The notes under the pieces were generated by a model, which was not told the DNA's origin, ran no database searches, and was given only the letters and a program-made list of their open reading frames with translations. A DNA stretch of 64,000 bases from Chitinophaga caeni (GTDB lineage: Bacteria; Bacteroidota; Bacteroidia; Chitinophagales; Chitinophagaceae): assembly GCF_002557795.1 (NCBI RefSeq), contig NZ_CP023777.1, positions 1,054,001 to 1,118,000 on the forward strand. Reading direction: 5' to 3'. The first letter of the stretch is position 1. Each line of letters starts with the position of its first letter. Shown one piece after another: positions 53,617 through 62,510 of the stretch. The position numbers and the translations under genes are program-made.

Positions 53617-55590
53617 ATGATGACAAGTTTAGTTTGTATAAGGAAGCATATATTTTTTACTTTACTGTTTTGCCTGGGGATGATTTCCGCGGGCTTTTCA
53701 CAATCGGTAAAGTTTGTGACTGTTACAAATTCCAACTCGGTAGCTTTAGATGAGCCGTTCCAAGTGCAATTTGTACTTGAAAATGCCACCAATATTGCAA
53801 GCTTCGATCCACCGGAGTTTAAATATTTTACGGTGATTCAAGGTCCAATGCAAATGCAAAGTTCTACTATCGCTAATGGTAAGGCAACAACCCAATTCAT
53901 AATATCTTACGTTTTATTACCGAAGCAAATCGGGAATTTCACGATTCCCGCGGCTACAGCCCGCGTGAATGGCGATTTGATTAAATCCAATCCCATTGGG
54001 ATCGGGGTAAGTAAGGCTAGGAATTTGCAACGCCCGCAACAACAATCGAATTACCCGCCACCGGCTGCCCGCCGCAACAACCGCGGCGAAGATGATGTGA
54101 TGGGCGGGGTGCTGAAAAAGAATGAAAACATCGATGAAAAGTTGCGCAAAAACTTGTTTGTAAAAGTTGATGTTGATAAAACCGACGTTTATGAAGGGGA
54201 GCAAATCACCGCTACTTATAAATTATATACCCGGCTTCCTACGAACTCCTCAGTAACGAAAGTGCCGGCCTTTAAAGGGTTTTCCGCGAGGGATATCGAA
54301 TTACCCAATCCACCCCAGGCAGAAACCGAATACGTGAACGGCGTTCCTTTTAAGGTATTCACCATCCGTAAAACAATGCTCTTCCCGTTACAGAACGGTA
54401 CTTTGGAGCTTGATCCTGCCGAGGTAGACAACCAGGTACGACTGATCAAGGAGGTACCCGGTGGCAGGAATAACCGCATGAAAGATATTTTTGATGATCC
54501 CTTCTTCAAAGACGCGATGGGCGGCAGTATGGTAGATGACCCTTTCTTCGACGATTTCTTTAACAGGCCTAACTATACTTACGAGGACATTCCTTACAAG
54601 ATTAAAAGTCCGGTAGTAAAAGTTCATGTTAAGCCATTACCTGCCGACGGGAAACCTGCAAGTTTTACAGGTGCGATCGGCAAATTTTCCATGGATGTGG
54701 CCCCGGTTAAAGAAGACATTACGACTGATGATGCCATTACGATGAAGGTTACCATTAAAGGTCAAGGAAACATCACCTTACTGAATGCGCCTAAATTGGA
54801 CTTACCACCATCTTTCGAAGTGTTTGATCCGAAGGTTAGCGATAATATTGATAAAAACAGCAACCCCCTTTCCGGCAGCAAAACGTTTGAATACGTAATC
54901 ATGCCGCAGGAAAGTGGAAAACATACTATTCCCCCGGTGGAATTCTCATATTTTGATCCCGGGACGCAAGAATATAAAACCTTGCAATCCCCGGCAATAG
55001 CTCTAGATATTGCTCAAGGTAAGAAGGTGCGCAATACAACGCCTGTTGTGGCCGGAGCTGCCGGTAACACCTTCAAAAATATAATCCCAGGCACGCAAGC
55101 ATGGACATTGAGTATTCCCTATTTCCTAAAAAGTGTTTGGTTCTGGACCTTGTTATTATTGCCGGTTTTGGCAATTGCTTTCTTCTACTGGAAGAAACAG
55201 CAACAAGCTTATATGATTAAGAATGCATCATTATTAAAATATAAACACGCCAATAAAGTAGCTTTAAAAAGATTGGAATTAGCGGCACGTTATTTAAACG
55301 AGGGAAAGGACAAGCTCTTTTACGAAGAAACATCCCGTGCCGTTTGGGGCTACCTTGCCAATAAATTCCATATTCCATTGGCCGAATTAAATAAACAGGT
55401 TATTCAAGATCGCTTGGCTGCGGAGCAAATCGACCCTGCCATTTCGAATAACTTATTCGTGCTGCTAGATAATTGTGAAATCGCCTTGTATGCGCCTTCT
55501 AACAGTCACGATGTTCGTCGAACTACTTATGAGCAAGCCATTACTGTAATTAGCGATATGGAAACAGCCTTAAAGAAGCAAGCTGCGTAA
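53617..55590 (+). CDS. batD: BatD-family protein
   Basis: A 657-residue protein with a signal peptide ending GFSQ. It then has repeated beta-sandwich domains (about 30-470) with YVLLPKQIGNFTIPAATARV and FEYVIMPQESGKHTIPPVEF, each typical of the BatD/oxygen-tolerance family. A membrane helix follows at about 508-530 (WFWTLLLLPVLAIAFFYW) and a cytosolic C-terminal domain ends the protein. Bat proteins are linked to aerotolerance and stress. A TAAATTTG box ends 7 bases before the ATG. batA, batB and batC are not next to it, and only batE follows. Confidence 0.9.
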   Translation: MMTSLVCIRKHIFFTLLFCLGMISAGFSQSVKFVTVTNSNSVALDEPFQVQFVLENATNIASFDPPEFKYFTVIQGPMQMQSSTIANGKATTQFIISYVLLPKQIGNFTIPAATARVNGDLIKSNPIGIGVSKARNLQRPQQQSNYPPPAARRNNRGEDDVMGGVLKKNENIDEKLRKNLFVKVDVDKTDVYEGEQITATYKLYTRLPTNSSVTKVPAFKGFSARDIELPNPPQAETEYVNGVPFKVFTIRKTMLFPLQNGTLELDPAEVDNQVRLIKEVPGGRNNRMKDIFDDPFFKDAMGGSMVDDPFFDDFFNRPNYTYEDIPYKIKSPVVKVHVKPLPADGKPASFTGAIGKFSMDVAPVKEDITTDDAITMKVTIKGQGNITLLNAPKLDLPPSFEVFDPKVSDNIDKNSNPLSGSKTFEYVIMPQESGKHTIPPVEFSYFDPGTQEYKTLQSPAIALDIAQGKKVRNTTPVVAGAAGNTFKNIIPGTQAWTLSIPYFLKSVWFWTLLLLPVLAIAFFYWKKQQQAYMIKNASLLKYKHANKVALKRLELAARYLNEGKDKLFYEETSRAVWGYLANKFHIPLAELNKQVIQDRLAAEQIDPAISNNLFVLLDNCEIALYAPSNSHDVRRTTYEQAITVISDMETALKKQAA

Positions 55591-55675
55591 TAATTATTTT
55601 ATTATGAAGAGAGCATTGTTGTTCGAGCAAAAAACAATAAAACAAATTATCAAACAAAGGAACAATCAACAATTC

Positions 55676-56446
55676 ATGCGGCAATTGATTTGTAAAGGAA
55701 TTTTATTGATATTTCTCATTGGTACAGGAATAAACAGCTTCGCACAAAAGCCTAATACACAGGCTTTGTTCGACGAGGCAAATCAATTATATCAAAATCA
55801 GCAATTTACGGAAGCGGCCAAAACATACCAGCAGTTGATCGATTCCGGGTACCAGGTTGATAACTTATTTTTCAATGCTGCCAATGCCTATTTGAAAAGC
55901 AACCAGGTAGGTCCTGCAATATATTACTATGAGAAGACCTTAAAGCTGAACCCACATCACGAAGCCGCATCTAATAATTTAAGCATAGCAGAACAAAAGG
56001 TTGAAAATCGCCCGGACGAATTACCCTTATTGTTTTTCCAGGAGTGGTGGATGGCATTCTCCCAATGGCATTCGCCAAACGGATGGGCCATTGCATCCAT
56101 CGTAGTTGCGTGGGTATTAGCAATAGCTTTTATCCTGTATAAATTCTTCCCAAAATTCCGTTCCAACTATCTCCGCTGGGTGATTTATGCCTTGAGCGTA
56201 ATTTTTGTAGCCCATTTGAGTATGAGCATATACATGTTCAACCTGGCTACTAATTCTTCTTCGGCAATCGTGATCCCAGGTGCTGCTACCGTAAAAAACG
56301 CCCCGGGAGATAGCGGCAAAGATCTATTCGAAGCCCATGCAGGCACCAAGGTAAAAATTCTGGATACGACAGCTAGCTATACCAAAATTTTAATGGAAGA
56401 TGGAAAAGAAGGCTGGATCAAAGCCAAAGACATAAAAATCCTATAA
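55676..56446 (+). CDS. batE: BatE-like TPR and SH3-domain protein
   Basis: A 256-residue protein. The ATG at 55676 starts a signal peptide (MRQLICKGILLIFLIGTG, ends SFAQ); an in-frame start at 55604 is less likely. Two TPR units are at about 25-105 (FDEANQLYQNQQFTEAAKTY; NAANAYLKSNQVGPAIYYY). Two membrane helices follow at about 140-195, then an SH3-like domain at the end (FEAHAGTKVKILDTT, EGWIKAKDIKIL). It matches the BatE layout and is 86 bases after batD. Confidence 0.87.
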   Translation: MRQLICKGILLIFLIGTGINSFAQKPNTQALFDEANQLYQNQQFTEAAKTYQQLIDSGYQVDNLFFNAANAYLKSNQVGPAIYYYEKTLKLNPHHEAASNNLSIAEQKVENRPDELPLLFFQEWWMAFSQWHSPNGWAIASIVVAWVLAIAFILYKFFPKFRSNYLRWVIYALSVIFVAHLSMSIYMFNLATNSSSAIVIPGAATVKNAPGDSGKDLFEAHAGTKVKILDTTASYTKILMEDGKEGWIKAKDIKIL

Positions 56447-56593
56447 CAGCACAAACCCAAAAGAAAAATAGGAAGAATAAAAGAATGAACGTATAAAAGA
56501 TTTGAAAGGAACCAAAGGAGCGATAAAATCGATAATAAATCCGGAGAAAAAAATCGTCCGTAAAATCCCTCAATCCGAAAAAATCCGTGAACA

Positions 56594-57352
56594 TTAAAGC
56601 CGCTCGATCCGCGTCAAGAACTCTTGCTTCCTATTACGTGAAACGGGGATACTTTTACCATCGCTCATAACGATTTCACCGCCATCGCCCTTAATATACT
56701 TATCGATATAAGAAAGGTTGATCAGGTAGCTATTATGCACTCTAAAAAAGCCTTTCTCCTTCAACACATCTTCTACCTCTTTCAAGGTTCTACAGATGAG
56801 TACGGCAGGTTTATCCTGAACACCCTGTTGCATGAAGATCCTGGTATATCCACCATCCGATTCGCAGTATAAGATTTCCTTGATAGGCATCATTCTTAAA
56901 CCGTCGAGGGTAGGTAGGGCAATACGTTCGTTAGGTTGAAGGTGCTGTTGAAGGAATTGCAGCAGCGTATCAACTTTCTTATTGGGCGGGCTGGCTTGTG
57001 CATGGGCTTGAGCCCTATTTACAGCTTGAATTAATTCATCCTTATCGATCGGCTTCAACAGGAAATCGATGGCGCTATGGCGGATCGCCTGGATAGCGTA
57101 CTGATCGTAGGCAGTAGTAAATACTACGGAGAAGTTAATGTTTTTACAGGCCTGTAGCATTTCGAAACCGTCCATCCCCGGCATTTCAACATCCAGGAAT
57201 ACAAGGTTAGGTTCCGATGCCTGTATCGCCTCCAAACCGGATTTGCCATCGGCGCAAGTCGCTATTACTTTAACTTGCGGGCAATACTTGTTTAACAACA
57301 TTTGCAAGACATCCCTGCAATGTTTTTCATCATCAATAATTATCGCTTGCAT
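56594..57352 (-). CDS. LytTR-family response regulator
   Basis: A 252-residue regulator. The receiver has the acidic IIDDE (4-8), acceptor Asp54 in VFLDVEMPGM and Lys in FLLKPID near 100-106. A LytTR DNA-binding domain is at about 145-250 (GGYTRIFMQQG; FFRVHNSYLINLSYI; PVSRNRKQEFL). It is the partner of the kinase-like protein 133 bases upstream on the same strand. Confidence 0.93.
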   Translation of the reverse strand: MQAIIIDDEKHCRDVLQMLLNKYCPQVKVIATCADGKSGLEAIQASEPNLVFLDVEMPGMDGFEMLQACKNINFSVVFTTAYDQYAIQAIRHSAIDFLLKPIDKDELIQAVNRAQAHAQASPPNKKVDTLLQFLQQHLQPNERIALPTLDGLRMMPIKEILYCESDGGYTRIFMQQGVQDKPAVLICRTLKEVEDVLKEKGFFRVHNSYLINLSYIDKYIKGDGGEIVMSDGKSIPVSRNRKQEFLTRIERL

Positions 57353-57485
57353 ATAATAGCCAAGTTTGTGTTATAAGCAGCCAGGGATTCAGTGCAATAA
57401 ATTAATCAAATCCTTAACAGTTACAGTTGTAGTTATTCTAAATCCTTAATGATAACACTATCATACCGCTATTCGAGCCGTTAAA

Positions 57486-58307
57486 TTACTCATATTTTCC
57501 CAATTTATTCATCTTAACCGAATTATAAAACAAGGGAAGCCTTATCACTGTATAGGCACCATTACAGGCGCCATCCATTTTAAATAGCTGGCCTGTATCT
57601 ACTTGGATCGACGTGTCGTAGCGCTCCCTTAAAAAATTAAGCCTATCATGGGTAACATCTTTGGCAGCCGGGCGGTAACGGTAGATATTTTGGCCCATCC
57701 ATTCCGGCTCCACATTATCTTCCAACCGGATTACTAGTTCTTCATATTGTGAAGCTACTGAAATTTTCAATATCCCGGCTGGTTCGCGATCGTTTACCAA
57801 AAGGTGTTTCCAAATGGCGTCGTGGACATAGGGTTGAACAATAAAAGGGGGTACTTTTACCTGGTGGGTTTCTAGTTCGGGTTCAATATCAATTTGATAA
57901 TGGAATTTACCTTCAAAACGGAGCTGTTCGAGCTGAATGTAAAGCTCCAAGGCATCCAGGTCATCTTCCAAGGAAATCCATTCCTGCCCGCAATGATCGA
58001 TGGTAAGTCTCATTAACCTAGAAAAGCGGGCCAAATGCAGGGAGGCTTCTTCCGTACTTGTAGAGAGAATAAAATGTTGAATGGCATTTAAGCTGTTGAA
58101 AATAAAATGTGGATCCATCTGGGATTGAAAGGCCTTCCACTCCATGGCAGTCTGCCGCTGGCGGAGTTGAACTTCGTCTTCGATGAGTTTCCGGGTTCGT
58201 TTGGCACGGCGTGTTACAAAATAGACGATTAAACTTCCACTGATCAACACGATTAACCAAAATGGCCAACTACCATGTAGAGATATAATAATGAATTGAT
58301 TCAACAC
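57486..58307 (-). CDS. LytS-type sensor protein with degenerate kinase domain
   Basis: A 273-residue protein with only one membrane helix (about 13-30). The His_kinase region has QMDPHFIFNSLNAIQHF (His67), the conserved LytS-type site. The N-box, normally VENAIxHG, is VHDAIWKHLL (161-170), losing the key Asn. The DNGxG motif is DNVEP (197-201), and the GIGLxN motif is replaced by THDRLNF. ATP binding is therefore doubtful and this could be a pseudokinase. It precedes the LytTR regulator gene. Confidence 0.85.
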   Translation of the reverse strand: MLNQFIIISLHGSWPFWLIVLISGSLIVYFVTRRAKRTRKLIEDEVQLRQRQTAMEWKAFQSQMDPHFIFNSLNAIQHFILSTSTEEASLHLARFSRLMRLTIDHCGQEWISLEDDLDALELYIQLEQLRFEGKFHYQIDIEPELETHQVKVPPFIVQPYVHDAIWKHLLVNDREPAGILKISVASQYEELVIRLEDNVEPEWMGQNIYRYRPAAKDVTHDRLNFLRERYDTSIQVDTGQLFKMDGACNGAYTVIRLPLFYNSVKMNKLGKYE

Positions 58308-58502
58308 AATAATAACCTCGCAGGGTTAAAAACTTTTTAATCCTTTCTTATAAATTTAAACTGGATTTCCTCCCCAAACATAACAAAATTATTGGTGGGT
58401 CGTTTTTTCGAGGTAATAGGGAACTTTCGTGATATAACTGGCCGGATTTCATTGATTCACTAAATATTGTACAATAGTAGGTTCCCACCGGTCCAGGTAA
58501 TT

Positions 58503-58529
58503 AAAAAAGGCCGGGAATTCCCAGCCTTT
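58503..58529 (-). terminator. Terminator after the OmpR-type regulator
   Basis: Imperfect arms AAAGGCCGGG and CCCAGCCTTT, with one A-C mismatch, around AATT; on the minus strand a TTTTTT tract follows. It lies 22 bases beyond the regulator stop. Confidence 0.8.
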
Positions 58530-58550
58530 CGATTTATATTTAATTAATTA

Positions 58551-59261
58551 TCAAGCATCTGTAAACTTGTAGCCAACGCCTCTAACGGAATGGAAATAAC
58601 GGGAGTTGCGGCTATCTTCCTCGAAATACTTGCGGAAATTGAGGATAAAGTTGTCGATAGTGCGGGTGGTCGGGTAAACGTTATAACCCCAAACTACTTG
58701 CAGTATCTTCTCGCGGGTTACAACTTCCCCTTTATTTTCGATCAGCAATTTCAACAACATGGTTTCCTTCTTGCTAAGTTCATGCCGTTTGCCATCCTTA
58801 CCAATGCATTCTTGCGCTGCAAAGTCGATGCTGTTATTGCCAAATTTATAAACGTTAGGAACACTATCCTTATCTTGGATTCTCTTATTCTTGACGATCA
58901 ACTTTTCAACGCGGAGTAATAATTCCTCCAGGTTGAAAGGCTTAGTCATATAATCATCACCCCCTTTCTTCAATCCAAGTACCCTGTCTGCGCTGCTGTT
59001 TTTTGCACTGAGGAAGAGAATGGGTACATCATTATTTTGAATACGTATATTTTCACATACGGCGATACCGTCCATTTCTGGAAGCATTATATCGAGGATG
59101 ATCAAATCGAAATATTCATTTTTGACTGCTTTGAGGGCAGCAGTACCATTATCTACAGCAGTAACTTCATATCCTTCCAGCTCCAAGTTCAACTTTAATG
59201 CTTCTTGTAGATTTTCTTCATCTTCCACCAGCAATATTGTTGCTTTGTTCGCTTCCTTCAT
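58551..59261 (-). CDS. OmpR/PhoB-family response regulator
   Basis: A 236-residue regulator with a receiver (LVEDEEN, Asp57 in ILDIML, Lys in YMTKPF near 105) and a C-terminal winged-helix domain (about 140-232; LSKKETMLLKLLIENKGEVV, then TRTIDNFILNFRKYFE, RSVRGVGYKF). It is 127 bases after the kinase gene and forms a two-component pair with it. Confidence 0.95.
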   Translation of the reverse strand: MKEANKATILLVEDEENLQEALKLNLELEGYEVTAVDNGTAALKAVKNEYFDLIILDIMLPEMDGIAVCENIRIQNNDVPILFLSAKNSSADRVLGLKKGGDDYMTKPFNLEELLLRVEKLIVKNKRIQDKDSVPNVYKFGNNSIDFAAQECIGKDGKRHELSKKETMLLKLLIENKGEVVTREKILQVVWGYNVYPTTRTIDNFILNFRKYFEEDSRNSRYFHSVRGVGYKFTDA

Positions 59262-59388
59262 ATAATATTATTTGCTGATTTATTAAATACAATGATAATC
59301 ATAAGTTACCGAATATCGTGCCGAGGTACGGAACCCGACTTTTCTGCATATCTCGAAACCTATTATAAATTTACTATAAAGCTTAATT

Positions 59389-60402
59389 CTAAGCGTGTTT
59401 AACTTGGAAACCGGGGAAGCTAATTTCAAAGCAAGTTCCGCCACCGGGGTTATCAATAGCCTCGATCTCGCCACCATGCTGTGTTACGATCCTCTTAGTC
59501 AAATATAACCCGAGCCCGGTTCCCTTCGTTTTGCGGGTGTTCTCGTTGCCCACGCGGTAAAACTTTTGGAAAATCTTCTCTTTTTCATCATCAGCTATGC
59601 CATCCCCCCCGTCTATAACCTGCCATTTCAGCAGTTTGTTTTCTTCGAATAGCCGAACAATAATTTCAGAACATTTCGGGGAATATTTCACGGCATTTTC
59701 CACCAGGTTGCTCAATACGAGGTTCAGCATAAATTTGTCACCTTCGATCCAAATATTAGGGCTGATATAAGCCTTTATTTCATGAGATTGGCGGTGCTTG
59801 ATTTGTTCCAGCCCATGGCAGATGATCTCGCTTAGGTTTACAGGCTCCTTAAACAACTGTGCTTTCTGGTTCTCAAATTGTGATGCCAGCAGGATATTGT
59901 TGCACAGTTGATCCAGGCGATCGGTTTCCTTGATCGTATTATCCAGCAGCTTGTGCTGCTTTTCTTCATCTAACTTTCTTTTGCGGATGGTTTCCAGGTT
60001 GAGCTTCGCCGCGGCAATGGGAGATTTTAATTCATGCGTAACCGCCATCATGAAGTTCTGTTGCTGCTGGCCGAGCTTTATCTGCTTCCAAACGGCCCTG
60101 TATACCAGCACGGCACCGAAGAAGATGACGCCCAGGAAAGTAGCGCCTTCACCGAAAAACTTGAACGTACGCATATGCTCATCGCGCTCTATGCGGTACA
60201 ATTCTTCTTCGTAAGCCACCGGGGTAACCGTTTTATCGATCCTTAGTTCCAGGTTTTGTACTTCGAAAGTTTTGATCTGGTGGCTTTGACGGAACAATAG
60301 AACGCCCCACCATACCAAGGCAAGAATGATGTAAAATAGTAGGAAGAAATAGACGAAGGTAATGCCCTTACCCGTCTGTATTTTTTGAATGACTCTCTTC
60401 AT
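59389..60402 (-). CDS. Two-component sensor histidine kinase
   Basis: A 337-residue kinase. Two membrane helices (about 15-37 and 87-107) enclose a short periplasmic loop. The cytosolic core has His123 in AVTHELKSPIAA, an N-box NLVENAVKYSP, DGGDGIADDEKE and GTGLGLYLTKRIV. It is of the small-loop type, so it may sense membrane or small-molecule signals. It lies 127 bases before the regulator and 3 bases after gldH, so these three may be one operon. Confidence 0.94.
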   Translation of the reverse strand: MKRVIQKIQTGKGITFVYFFLLFYIILALVWWGVLLFRQSHQIKTFEVQNLELRIDKTVTPVAYEEELYRIERDEHMRTFKFFGEGATFLGVIFFGAVLVYRAVWKQIKLGQQQQNFMMAVTHELKSPIAAAKLNLETIRKRKLDEEKQHKLLDNTIKETDRLDQLCNNILLASQFENQKAQLFKEPVNLSEIICHGLEQIKHRQSHEIKAYISPNIWIEGDKFMLNLVLSNLVENAVKYSPKCSEIIVRLFEENKLLKWQVIDGGDGIADDEKEKIFQKFYRVGNENTRKTKGTGLGLYLTKRIVTQHGGEIEAIDNPGGGTCFEISFPGFQVKHA

Positions 60403-60405
60403 GCG

Positions 60406-60891
60406 CTATCGGTGCGCGGCTTTCTCAACTCTCAATCCCACGTTCATTACATGAGGCAAAGGGTTTTGCCGCATTTTTTGTGCAAAGGTAAAGAGATATT
60501 TTCCAGGTTGGTTAAAAATAGCTTTCTCCTGGATCAAAACTTGGTGTTCGTAGATATCGTCAATGCCTGAACCTAACCACTTCCCGTTGATATCTGCCAA
60601 GGGTAATTGAACCCTAACAGGCTCCTGCGCGGTAGAATCAGGGTAGGTGGTCATGATCGTCATCCAAAGATTACTGAAAGGGTAGGCATCCTCATGACGT
60701 ATATTCACATAAATATTATAGTAAAATGCGGTATCTGCCGCTTGCAAATCCAGCTCGAAACTAGGCTTGAAGTCGTAAGTCCAATCATGCTGGGGGATTT
60801 CTATATTTTTCTCATAGACATCCATCTGCATGGGCTGGCAAGCCGACAAAAATAATAAGACAAGCGTTGCTACTGCTAAGCAATACTTCAT
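60406..60891 (-). CDS. gldH: Gliding-motility lipoprotein GldH
   Basis: A 161-residue lipoprotein. The signal ends LLFLSAC with Cys18. The mature part has IPQHDWTYDFKPSFEL, NIRHEDAYPFSNLW and the ending LPHVMNVGLRVEK, as in GldH proteins of Bacteroidota. GldH is needed for gliding and type IX secretion in Flavobacterium. It stands alone without other gld genes and directly before a kinase gene. Confidence 0.88.
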   Translation of the reverse strand: MKYCLAVATLVLLFLSACQPMQMDVYEKNIEIPQHDWTYDFKPSFELDLQAADTAFYYNIYVNIRHEDAYPFSNLWMTIMTTYPDSTAQEPVRVQLPLADINGKWLGSGIDDIYEHQVLIQEKAIFNQPGKYLFTFAQKMRQNPLPHVMNVGLRVEKAAHR

Positions 60892-60915
60892 AATGATATC
60901 GATTGTTTTAAATCC

Positions 60916-61791
60916 TTACAACACGTTTAAAACTTGTTCCTTGGCTTTTTCCAATTCATCTTTCATCATCACGACCCATTGCTGGATACCGGCATCATTA
61001 GCCTTGGAACCGGTGGTATTTATTTCCCGGCCTATTTCCTGCAACACGAAACCCAGTTTCTTACCTTTAGACGATTCATCTCCTTCTAATATCTCCTTGA
61101 AATAACGGCAATGATTGTTCAAGCGCACCAATTCTTCAGATATATCCAGTTTCTCCAGGTAAAATACCAGCTCCTGCTCCAGGCGGTTAGCATCCACGTT
61201 TTCTTTTCCAACATATTCCGCCAACAGTCCATCCAGCTTTTGGCGTACTTTATCTTTACGCAACGGATCCAGCTCTTTCACTTTTTCCGCGTACTCTAAT
61301 ATATTGTTAATCCTGAGCGCCAGGTCGGTTTCCAAAACGGCGCCTTCGTTTAGACGGTGAGCATCGAGTTGTTGTACGGCCGATGTAATTACATCTGAAG
61401 CCATCTTCCATTCCTCTTCACTGATTTGCTCGGTGGCGGGAGAAACCACTTCCGGCAACTTCATCAGCACATTCAGCATATCATCTTGGGGAAGATCCAA
61501 ATCCAGTGCCATCTTGCGGATGCCATCGTAATAGTAACGGGCTAAAGTCGTGTTGATCACCACGGGGCGGGTAGCGCCGTTTTGTTTGATGTTAATCGTA
61601 GCATCGATCGTACCGCGGTACAGTACCGATTGCATGATGTTACGGATATCAAACTCGTAAGGCTTCAGCAGGGGGGAAAGTTTTAAATTTACCTCGAACT
61701 GTTTCCCGTTCAACGATTTTATTTCAGCAATGAATGTCGTTTCTCCTTGGGTCACTTCTGCACGGCCAAAGCCGGTCATGGATTTGAGCAT
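60916..61791 (-). CDS. YicC/YloC-family endoribonuclease-like protein
   Basis: A 291-residue protein. The N-terminal YicC_N domain starts MLKSMTGFGRAEVTQGETTF, and a C-terminal DUF1732 domain ends with LGFVLQEIGREINTTGSKAN, the family signature. YicC of E. coli is an RNase affecting small RNAs. A TAGGTTTG box is 20 bases upstream of the ATG. It is 24 bases before gldH on the same strand. Confidence 0.93.
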   Translation of the reverse strand: MLKSMTGFGRAEVTQGETTFIAEIKSLNGKQFEVNLKLSPLLKPYEFDIRNIMQSVLYRGTIDATINIKQNGATRPVVINTTLARYYYDGIRKMALDLDLPQDDMLNVLMKLPEVVSPATEQISEEEWKMASDVITSAVQQLDAHRLNEGAVLETDLALRINNILEYAEKVKELDPLRKDKVRQKLDGLLAEYVGKENVDANRLEQELVFYLEKLDISEELVRLNNHCRYFKEILEGDESSKGKKLGFVLQEIGREINTTGSKANDAGIQQWVVMMKDELEKAKEQVLNVL

Positions 61792-61848
61792 ATATTATAA
61801 ATTGTTGGCAACAAACCTAGTTAAATTCATCCAAAGAAACTAGAAATG

Positions 61849-62436
61849 TTACTTGTTATTGAATAAAGCTGCCTTGATTTCATCGGCGGTTAAAGGTACG
61901 ATATCTCCGGCTTGCATGTTGCCCAAGGTCAAATTCCCGATCCTGTAACGGATCAGGCGTAAAGTAGGGAAGCCAACTGCCGCGGTCATCTTGCGAACCT
62001 GGCGGTTTTTGCCTTCCGTAAGTGTTAGGCTGATCCATGGCGCCGGGATGCTTTTACGGAAGCGGATCGGAGGATTCCTTTCCGGGACACCGGGCGCTTC
62101 TTCAAATAATTTTGCCTTCGCGGGACGGGTATGGTGTGTTTTGCCGTCAACCTTTATATCAATCCCCTTATCCAAACCTTGTAATGCCTCTACTGTAATC
62201 GCACCATCTACCTGTACCCAATATTCCCTTTCATGGGCAAACTTGGGATCCAATAAGCGGTGATTCAAGCTCTTGTCATTGGTTAAAATCAATAACCCTT
62301 CACTGTCATAATCCAGCCTTCCCACGGGATAAACATCCTTGGGAACCTTAAAATAGTCGGCTAATACGGCCTTTTCTCCTTCCCGGCTAAACTGTGAAAG
62401 AACCTGGTAAGGCTTATATATAATAAAATAATGCAA
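61849..62436 (-). CDS. RluB/RluE-type rRNA pseudouridine synthase
   Basis: A protein of about 196 residues. No ATG precedes the conserved start; TTG at 62436 or GTG at 62442 is preferred, since HYFIIYKPYQVLSQFSREG follows at once. The catalytic Asp is in VGRLDYDSEGLLILTND, and the ending NRQVRKMTAAVGFPTLRLIR is the RsuA-family signature. It lacks the N-terminal S4 domain, as RluE does. It modifies uridine in 23S rRNA. It is divergent from the Crp gene. Confidence 0.87.
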   Translation of the reverse strand: MHYFIIYKPYQVLSQFSREGEKAVLADYFKVPKDVYPVGRLDYDSEGLLILTNDKSLNHRLLDPKFAHEREYWVQVDGAITVEALQGLDKGIDIKVDGKTHHTRPAKAKLFEEAPGVPERNPPIRFRKSIPAPWISLTLTEGKNRQVRKMTAAVGFPTLRLIRYRIGNLTLGNMQAGDIVPLTADEIKAALFNNK

Positions 62437-62451
62437 CGACACAACACTTGC

Positions 62452-62483
62452 TTTGGTTAAGGGACTGTAAATTAGTAATTTTG
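62452..62483 (+). promoter_or_regulatory. Promoter of the Crp/Fnr-family gene
   Basis: TTTG (62452-62455), 20 bases and TAATTTTG (62476-62483) match the Bacteroidota promoter consensus. The predicted start near 62490 precedes the ATG at 62511, supporting that start codon. Confidence 0.7.
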
Positions 62484-62510
62484 CGACATTCCCATTGGGA
62501 AGACAGGTAC

